10,425 bases of DNA from DATKZB01 sp035528235 (GTDB lineage: Bacteria > Planctomycetota > Phycisphaerae > FEN-1346). Under the pieces are notes generated by a model that saw only the letters and a program-made list of their open reading frames with translations, was not told where the DNA came from and did not search any database. Within the stretch, counting starts at the first letter, position 1. Each line of letters starts with the position of its first letter. The translations under genes and the position numbers were made by a program. The stretch spans positions 1 through 10,425 of the forward strand of contig DATKZB010000325.1 in NCBI GenBank assembly GCA_035528235.1, read 5' to 3'. Positions 5,558 to 10,425 of the stretch are shown piece by piece.

Positions 5558-7552
5558 ATGGCCGAGAAACTGAAGTGGGGCATCCTGGCCCCCGGCGGCA
5601 TCGCCAAGGCCTTCGCCCGAGGCGTGGCCCACTCCAAGACCGGCCGCGTCGTGGCCGTGGGCAGCCGCTCGAAGGAAAAGGCCGACGCCTTCGCCGACGA
5701 GTTCGACATCCCTCGCCGCCACGGCTCGTACGAGGCCCTTCTGGCCGACCCCGAGGTCCAGGCCGTCTACATCGCCAACCCGCACCCCATGCACGCCCAG
5801 TGGGCCATCAAGGCCGCCGAGGCCGGCAAGCATATCCTGTGCGAGAAACCCATCGGTCTGAACCACGCCGAGGCCATGGCCATGGTCGAGGCCGCCCGGC
5901 GCCACGGCGTCTTCCTGATGGAGGCGTTCATGTACCGGTGCCACCCGCAGATGGCCCGGTTGGTGGACCTGGTGCGCGACGGGGCCGTGGGCGAGGTCCG
6001 CGTCATCAAGGCCACGTTCAGTTTCCACGCCGGGTTCAACGCCGAGGGCCGCCTCTTCAAGAACGCCCTGGGCGGCGGCGGAATCCTCGACGTGGGGTGC
6101 TACCCGGTGTCGGCCGCGCGGCTCATTGCCGGGGCGGCGCGCGGCAAGCCGTTCCTCGACCCCATCGAGGTGAAGGGCTGCGGTCACCTGGGCGAGACCG
6201 GCGTCGACGAGTGGGCCGTGGCGTCGATGAAGTTCGAGGGCGACATCCTGGCCCAGGTGGCCACGGGCGTCGCGCTCAACCAGGCCAACACCATCGAGGT
6301 TTACGGCAGCGAGGGGCACATCGTCGTCCCCTGGCCGTGGATACCGGCCCGCGAGGGCGGCTCGGCGAAAATCCTCGTCCACAAGAACGGCGCCGAGAAG
6401 CCCGAGGAAATCGTCATCGAGACCGACACGTGGCTCTACGGCCTGGAGGCCGACACGGTGGCGGCCAACCTCGCGGCCCGCCAGGCCCCCTCGCCCGCCA
6501 TGTCGTGGGACGACACGCTGGGCAACATGCAGACGCTCGACCGCTGGCGCGAGGCCATCGGCCTGGTGTACGACGCCGAGAAGCCCGGCGCCGTGCCGAC
6601 CGTCCACCGCCGGCCCCTGAAGGTTTGCGCCGGGCACCGCATGACCTACGGCCGCATCGCCCACCTCGACAAGGACATCTCGCGCCTGGTCATGGGTGTG
6701 GACAACCAGACCCGCATGCCGCACACGGCGGTCCTGTTCGACGACTGGTTCGAGCAGGGCGGCAACGCGTTCGACACCTCCGTCATCTACGGCGGCGGGT
6801 TGTGCGAGAAGATGCTGGGCGCCTGGGTCGCGAGCCGGGGCGTCCGCCGCGAGGTCGTCATCCTCGACAAGGGCGCCCACACCCCCGATTGCTACCCGCA
6901 CAAGGTGACCGAGCAGTTGTTCATCAGCCTCGACCGCCTTGGAACGGATTACCTCGACATCTACATGATGCACCGCGACAACCCCGACGTGCCGGTCGGC
7001 GAGTTCATCGACGTCCTGAACGAGCACGTGCAGGCCGGGCGGATACGGGCCTTCGGCGGGTCGAACTGGGCCATCGAGCGCGTCGAGGCCGCCAACGCCT
7101 ACGCCGCCGAGAAGGGCCTCCAGGGCTTCTCGGCCGTCTCGAACAACTTCAGCCTCGCCCGCATGGTCGACCCCGTGTGGGCCGGGTGCATCCACGCGTC
7201 GGACGCCGCGTCGCGGGCGTGGCTGACGAAGACCCAGATGCCGCTCATGCCCTGGTCGAGCCAGGCGCGGGGCTTCTTCACCCGTGCCGCGCCCGACTTC
7301 CGCGACGACGCCGAACTCGTGCGATGCTGGTACGCCCCGGACAACTTCAAGCGTCTCGAGCGGGCCCGGGAACTGGCCCGCCAGCGCGGCGTGGAGCCCA
7401 TCCAGATCGCCCTGGCGTACGTCCTGTGCCAGCCGTTCCCGACGTTTCCGCTCATCGGCCCGCGGCAACTGTCGGAGACAAGGTCGTCGATCGGGGCGCT
7501 CGCCATCGCCCTCGCGCCGCAGGAACTTGAGCGGCTCAACCTGGAGGCGTAG
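5558..7552 (+). CDS. Gfo/Idh/MocA oxidoreductase–aldo/keto reductase fusion protein
   Basis: A 664-residue cytoplasmic protein joining two redox enzymes. Residues 5-340 form a Gfo/Idh/MocA oxidoreductase: nucleotide-binding turn GILAPGGIAKAFA (8-20), signature EKP (96-98), and GGILDVGCYPVSAARL (174-189), a segment typical of the dihydrodiol dehydrogenase-like branch. Residues about 355-660 form an aldo/keto reductase with its catalytic tetrad in order: D406 and Y411 (FDTSVIYGGG), K438 (ILDKG) and H472 (YMMHRDNP). IRAFGGSNW (496-504) and the NAD(P)-site region near IGPRQLSE (633-640) also fit. The frame is continuous, with a linker of about 15 residues and no internal start that looks used. 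ATG 5558 has AGGAG at 5543-5547. There is no signal peptide. The substrate is unknown; the divergent GH127/DUF1080 operon suggests sugars or keto sugars. Domain assignments are sure; the coupled reaction is inference. Confidence 0.9.
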   Translation: MAEKLKWGILAPGGIAKAFARGVAHSKTGRVVAVGSRSKEKADAFADEFDIPRRHGSYEALLADPEVQAVYIANPHPMHAQWAIKAAEAGKHILCEKPIGLNHAEAMAMVEAARRHGVFLMEAFMYRCHPQMARLVDLVRDGAVGEVRVIKATFSFHAGFNAEGRLFKNALGGGGILDVGCYPVSAARLIAGAARGKPFLDPIEVKGCGHLGETGVDEWAVASMKFEGDILAQVATGVALNQANTIEVYGSEGHIVVPWPWIPAREGGSAKILVHKNGAEKPEEIVIETDTWLYGLEADTVAANLAARQAPSPAMSWDDTLGNMQTLDRWREAIGLVYDAEKPGAVPTVHRRPLKVCAGHRMTYGRIAHLDKDISRLVMGVDNQTRMPHTAVLFDDWFEQGGNAFDTSVIYGGGLCEKMLGAWVASRGVRREVVILDKGAHTPDCYPHKVTEQLFISLDRLGTDYLDIYMMHRDNPDVPVGEFIDVLNEHVQAGRIRAFGGSNWAIERVEAANAYAAEKGLQGFSAVSNNFSLARMVDPVWAGCIHASDAASRAWLTKTQMPLMPWSSQARGFFTRAAPDFRDDAELVRCWYAPDNFKRLERARELARQRGVEPIQIALAYVLCQPFPTFPLIGPRQLSETRSSIGALAIALAPQELERLNLEA

Positions 7553-7598
7553 CCGGGCACGGGCGCTGGATGATGCGGCAAGAGACGGCGGGGGCACG

Positions 7599-8258
7599 CT
7601 ACGCGAGGCGGCTGTAGATCTCGTCGTACGGGAAGTTCCGGCCCGGGCATGCCGTGGGCTTGAGTTGCCCGTGGCCGTACATGCGGCCGCGAGGAACCCG
7701 GTAACGGTCTTTCAGAAACTGGACCACCTCGACGCAGGAATCGATCTGGGCCTGCGTCGGGCGCGTCGCATCGAAGTTGCCGACCAGGCACACGCCGATC
7801 CCCACGTCGTTGTACTCGGGATGACCGGCCACCTTGCAGTGGGCCCCGTGCTTCTGCTTGGGCCAGCGGCTGCCGATTTCCACCTCGCCGTTGCCCGACT
7901 CGGTGCCGTTGCCGATGACGAAATGGTACCCCAGTTCGTCCCACCCGTGGTTGCGGTGCATCCGATCGAACACGGCGGCCGAACCGTGGTCGGTCGCGCT
8001 GTGGTGCAGGACGATGTACTGCCAGGGGCGCTCGGACCCGGCCGGCACCCAGATGCTCGGACCGGTCGCCACGCGCTGCCCCAACCCGGACCCCGAGGGG
8101 GCCTGCGCCAGCGCGCTGGGGCCGCCCGTGCGTGGACCGAAATACGGCAACGGCGGGCTGCGGACCAAGCCGGCTTTCTGGCAGCCGGCAACCACCAGGC
8201 CGACGGCCGCCGGCACCGCGCTCGCCACCACGTTTCTCAGGAAATCCCTGCGGTTCAT
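7599..8258 (-). CDS. Tat-exported lipoprotein N-acetylmuramoyl-L-alanine amidase (Amidase_2/PGRP type)
   Basis: A 219-residue envelope enzyme predicted to cut the bond between N-acetylmuramic acid and L-alanine in peptidoglycan. The N-terminus MNRRDFL is a twin-arginine signal; the hydrophobic stretch (10-25) ends in a lipobox-like VVAG before Cys26, so the mature protein is probably lipid-anchored. A proline/glycine-rich linker (33-75) precedes the amidase domain (about 78-217). Zinc ligands by comparison with T7 lysozyme are H85 (VLHHSAT), H196 (YGHG) and C204 (TACPG), with Y111 (GYHFVIG) as catalytic tyrosine. The position of T7 Lys128 is Thr202, as in PGRP amidases. Start ATG 8258 has only a weak AGGGC site. 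It converges tail to tail with the fusion gene (46 nt apart) and lies 126 nt after the DUF1980 gene, so it is probably a separate unit. Bulk-wall turnover or recycling is likely; immune functions do not apply. Confidence 0.88.
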   Translation of the reverse strand: MNRRDFLRNVVASAVPAAVGLVVAGCQKAGLVRSPPLPYFGPRTGGPSALAQAPSGSGLGQRVATGPSIWVPAGSERPWQYIVLHHSATDHGSAAVFDRMHRNHGWDELGYHFVIGNGTESGNGEVEIGSRWPKQKHGAHCKVAGHPEYNDVGIGVCLVGNFDATRPTQAQIDSCVEVVQFLKDRYRVPRGRMYGHGQLKPTACPGRNFPYDEIYSRLA

Positions 8259-8325
8259 CGGCCCTGCCCTGAGTCACTCACCTCGCCCGACCCCCGTCCG
8301 GGGGCCGTCCCCCCCTGCAAAGACT

Positions 8326-8342
8326 CCCGATGTTACATCGGG
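8326..8342. repeat. Perfect 17-nt inverted repeat between DUF1980 and amidase genes
   Basis: CCCGATGTTACATCGGG has exact 8-base arms around a central T. It lies 42 nt beyond the DUF1980 stop and 67 nt before the amidase start. A second palindrome, GGTCCGGACC (8341-8350), and CCGCGG (8349-8354) abut it. On the minus strand AGTCTTTG follows, a poor T-run, so it may be a weak terminator for the permease operon or an operator for the amidase. I found no convincing amidase promoter here. Confidence 0.5.
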
Positions 8343-8384
8343 TCCGGACCGCGGAAAAGTTTAATCTTCTCCCGCACCCCCGGA

Positions 8385-9176
8385 TCACATGTACGGGGTC
8401 TTGGGCTCGACAATCGGCACCACCTCGTCGGCAACAAGGATCTGGTGCTTCGTGTCGACCTGCCCGTAGACCTCGACCCACTGGTCCTTCTCGAGCGACT
8501 TGGCCTCGGCCCATCGCACCGGCACGGCCACCGGCTGGGCACAGGCCGCGCAACACGACATGATGAACCGCACCACGAGGAACTGGTCCTCGGGCATGTC
8601 CTTCTTGCGGGCCACAAAGCCCATCGTGCCGATCTTGCCGTCGCTGCCGCCGCCCAGCCGCTGCGCCGCACCGACCAGCGTGACCCACCCGTAGCCGCGC
8701 CGCGACTCGGCCCGCTCGGTCTCGCGCTGGGCGGCCAACTTGATCGTCATCGCCACGTCGCCCGCGCCCCACTGGATGGCCGCCAGCGAGTTCGGGCCGC
8801 GCTTCGGCAGCGTCAGCCCGATCACCAGGGGAACGATGAAGGCGAGGCTTCGGACGTATCGGCCGACCGACGCCTTGCCGGCGCACGCCTGGCACGCGCA
8901 CGCGTGGTCCGGCGGGTGTGAACCGGCATGCACCGCTTCCCGCTCGCGACGCATCCCCCGCCACCGCAGAAACCAGCCGTAGGCGAACGCGACCAACAGC
9001 ACCGCCCCACCCGCCGCCGCCATGTGACCGTAGACGCTCTGGAGGAGGAAGAAGATCCGCCCCGTGGCGTACAGGTACAGCGTGTAGGCCCCCCAGGCCA
9101 GCATCGGCCAGAGTTCCCACCACGAGAGGATCGTCCCATGCGGGTGGTCCGCGTGGTCTATCTCGTCATGGTCCAT
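8385..9176 (-). CDS. TIGR03943/DUF1980 family membrane protein (YcgQ-like)
   Basis: A 263-residue membrane protein of the family that accompanies UPF0718 permeases (B. subtilis YcgQ; UPF0703). The first 13 residues are rich in His and Asp (MDHDEIDHADHPH). Probable membrane segments are at about 24-45, 52-71 and 107-123. Between the second and third is a Cys/His cluster (H91, C93, C95, C98). The C-terminal soluble domain (about 135-263) carries the family motif VRFIMSCCAACAQP (202-215) with C208, C209 and C212, followed by a beta-rich QWVEVYGQV segment. The Cys and His clusters suggest metal binding, which is inference. Start ATG 9176 has GGAG about nine bases upstream; the frame is open much further upstream, but only as the antisense-like shadow of the permease. 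It lies 35 nt after the permease gene, almost certainly co-transcribed. Confidence 0.85.
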   Translation of the reverse strand: MDHDEIDHADHPHGTILSWWELWPMLAWGAYTLYLYATGRIFFLLQSVYGHMAAAGGAVLLVAFAYGWFLRWRGMRREREAVHAGSHPPDHACACQACAGKASVGRYVRSLAFIVPLVIGLTLPKRGPNSLAAIQWGAGDVAMTIKLAAQRETERAESRRGYGWVTLVGAAQRLGGGSDGKIGTMGFVARKKDMPEDQFLVVRFIMSCCAACAQPVAVPVRWAEAKSLEKDQWVEVYGQVDTKHQILVADEVVPIVEPKTPYM

Positions 9177-9211
9177 CGCTACGCTCTCCGGGTCTCCTCG
9201 ACCGGCGGGCC

Positions 9212-10243
9212 TCACCCCGCCAGCACGCCGTGCAACCATCCGGCCAGTTCGCACGCGACCAGGCACAGGGGCGGCACGAGAAGCAGCACGGCCACCAGCA
9301 TCCGCTTCGGGAACGCCCCCAGGTACATCGCCACCAGTTTCACGTCGAGCATCGGGCCGAACACGAGAAACGCCAGGCGGCCTGCAAACGAGAACTGCGC
9401 CATGGCCGCGGCCACGAAGGCGTCGGCCTCGCTGCACAGGTTCAGGAGGAACGCCATGAGCATCATGGCGGCGCTGGCCAGGACGGGTTTCGATCCGACC
9501 GAGACGAGCAGGTCGCGCGGCACGAAGGCCTGGAGCGCCGCGGCGATGAAACTCCCCAGCAACAGGTACCCGCCCAGCAGAAGGAAATCGTGGACGACGT
9601 GGGTCAGGATGTTCGGCAGGACGGCGGTGCCGCCGGTGCTCGCGGCCCCGGTGGCGGGCGCGGTCTCCGCGGCGGCGGACTTGCCGAACCACCGCCAGGC
9701 AACCAGGCCCACTGCCAACGCCACCGCCACGCCGCACGCGACCCGGGCGACCGTCATGGCGAGCGAGAGGCCCTGGCCCATAAACGCCACCGCCGTCGAG
9801 GCGATGACCGTGGGGTTGACGATGGGCCCGGCCAGCATGAAGACCAGCGCCATCTCGACGGGCAGGCCCTTGCGCATCAGCCGCCGCGCCACCGGCACGA
9901 TGCCGCACTCGCACACCGGAAACACGACCCCCGCCCCCGCCGCCAGCAGCAGCCGTAGCCACAGCCGCCGCGGAATCAGCCGCGCGAGACGCTCCGGCGG
10001 CACGAGCACCTCGACCAGCCCCGAGACGATCGAGCCCACCAGGACGAACGGAAACGCCTCCAGCAGAATGGCCACCAGCACCTGGCCGAACAGTTGGGCC
10101 CGGGCCGTCAGGAAGAACGCCTCGAGCCGGGCCAGCACCCAGTTCGACACCAGGTACAGCGGAATGGCGGCGACCATCAGCGCGAAGAGGGCGATCTTGG
10201 TCCGGTCCGCCCGGCTCATCGTGTTGGCCGATGTCCGCGCCAT
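9212..10243 (-). CDS. UPF0718/DUF318 (ArsP_1-like) permease, YcgR-like
   Basis: A 343-residue inner-membrane protein of family PF03773 (COG0701). It has two internally related hydrophobic halves of about four to five helices each, joined by a low-complexity Ala/Thr linker (about 189-206). The first half has the family signature FPVCECGIVPVARRLMRKG (108-126, with C111 and C113) and FMLAGPIVNPTVI (135-147). The second half has the matching NLCSEADAFVAAA (268-280, with C270). Members such as ArsP export trivalent methylated arsenicals; others sit with DUF1980 partners and have been tied by regulon predictions to zinc. The substrate here is undecided. Start ATG 10243 has a modest AGGGG about 12 bases upstream; an in-frame ATG at 10219 lacks a ribosome-binding site. 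First gene of the two-gene operon with the DUF1980 protein. Confidence 0.88.
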   Translation of the reverse strand: MARTSANTMSRADRTKIALFALMVAAIPLYLVSNWVLARLEAFFLTARAQLFGQVLVAILLEAFPFVLVGSIVSGLVEVLVPPERLARLIPRRLWLRLLLAAGAGVVFPVCECGIVPVARRLMRKGLPVEMALVFMLAGPIVNPTVIASTAVAFMGQGLSLAMTVARVACGVAVALAVGLVAWRWFGKSAAAETAPATGAASTGGTAVLPNILTHVVHDFLLLGGYLLLGSFIAAALQAFVPRDLLVSVGSKPVLASAAMMLMAFLLNLCSEADAFVAAAMAQFSFAGRLAFLVFGPMLDVKLVAMYLGAFPKRMLVAVLLLVPPLCLVACELAGWLHGVLAG

Positions 10244-10277
10244 GCGCTCGCAAGACCCCTATCGAGAAGTCGCGCGA

Positions 10278-10306
10278 AGCATAGCAGCGGCGCCGGGGCG
10301 TGTCAA
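10278..10306 (-). promoter_or_regulatory. Near-consensus promoter of the permease operon
   Basis: On the minus strand a perfect TTGACA (10306-10301) is followed after 17 nt by TATGCT (10283-10278), preceded by TGC, which makes an extended -10. Predicted transcription start is near 10271, leaving a leader of about 28 nt. I saw no AT-rich Zur- or ArsR-type dyad over it. Confidence 0.75.
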
Positions 10307-10425
10307 CGACGGCGGGCGGTGCCGTCGCCGGGACCTCGAACGCCGGGCTCGACGCCCGCGCCTACTGCTCTGTCAACCGACTAATGAGGGATCGCCGGGT
10401 GGCATGCCCACGCCGCCTTGAACAT
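10307..10425. other. Non-coding right edge
   Basis: These 119 nt hold no supportable gene. A small stem, CGGGC (10344-10348) with GCCCG (10354-10358), and a partly self-complementary segment around GGCATGCC (10401-10408) are visible. The latter resembles intergenic repeat sequence, but only one copy lies in the window. Confidence 0.4.

Noticed and set aside
5399..7597. A 732-codon open frame on the minus strand opposite the oxidoreductase fusion
   Set aside because: It is an antisense shadow with biased composition and no motif. The plus-strand fusion has intact active sites and a ribosome-binding site.
9177..10253. Upstream extension of the DUF1980 reading frame across the permease gene
   Set aside because: The extension is Arg/Gly/Ala-rich without motifs. 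Homologues start with a membrane region as at residue 1 of the ATG 9176 product, and the permease occupies this DNA in another frame.
8928..10421. A 497-codon open frame on the plus strand opposite the permease and DUF1980 genes
   Set aside because: It is Arg/Thr/Ser/Ala-rich and motif-free, and opposes two recognisable membrane-protein genes.
10384..10425. Short minus-strand frame starting ATG at 10425
   Set aside because: It runs only 14 codons to a stop and shows no ribosome-binding site within the window.
1..10425. CRISPR array, tRNA, rRNA, insertion sequence or prophage
   Set aside because: No regularly spaced repeats, cloverleaf, transposase or integrase motif, or terminal inverted repeats with target duplications were seen on either strand.

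Overview
The window is GC-rich, densely coding bacterial DNA holding eight genes. The gene set fits a Planctomycetota-like (PVC) bacterium, possibly an anaerobe. The evidence for this is a DUF1080 lipoprotein beside a secreted GH127 enzyme, a Gfo/Idh/MocA–aldo/keto reductase fusion, a Tat-exported lipoprotein amidase, and a citrate/homocitrate/isopropylmalate synthase-like enzyme of the type that includes Re-citrate synthases. This placement is inferred from gene content; no 16S rRNA or other marker gene is present.

Layout, left to right. (1) 42-1421 (-): a DRE-TIM acyltransferase, candidate Re-citrate synthase, read from a near-consensus promoter (TTGACG-N16-TATAAT) and best started at a GTG with a strong ribosome-binding site. 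(2) 1789-2067 (+): an HU-type DNA-binding protein with a long leader and a good stem-loop terminator at 2111-2141. (3) 2144-5344 (-): a three-gene carbohydrate operon. Its first gene is a secreted GH127 beta-L-arabinofuranosidase-like enzyme, followed by a 74-residue orphan ORF that looks like the remnant of a larger gene, then a DUF1080 (3-keto-disaccharide hydrolase family) lipoprotein. (4) 5558-7552 (+): transcribed divergently from that operon, a 664-residue fusion of a Gfo/Idh/MocA oxidoreductase and an aldo/keto reductase. A perfect 19-nt palindrome lies between its promoter and start. (5) 7599-8258 (-): a Tat-lipoprotein N-acetylmuramoyl-L-alanine amidase. (6) 8385-10243 (-): a two-gene operon of a UPF0718/DUF318 permease and a TIGR03943/DUF1980 membrane protein (equivalents of B. 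subtilis YcgR and YcgQ), driven by a TTGACA-N17-TATGCT promoter with an extended -10.

How the genes may work together. The block 2144-7552 reads as a glycan-degradation locus. GH127 would release arabinose-type sugars outside the cytoplasm. The DUF1080 lipoprotein could cleave 3-keto glycosides at the envelope. The cytoplasmic fusion supplies two NAD(P)-type redox domains that could oxidise or reduce the freed keto sugars. The permease/DUF1980 pair is a separate unit, probably linked to metal or metalloid handling. The candidate Re-citrate synthase would feed the TCA cycle or glutamate synthesis.

I saw no tRNA, rRNA, CRISPR array, insertion sequence or phage gene. The least ordinary items are the redox fusion, the orphan ORF whose stop codon lies in a perfect 11-bp hairpin, the 19-nt palindrome, and the candidate Re-citrate synthase.
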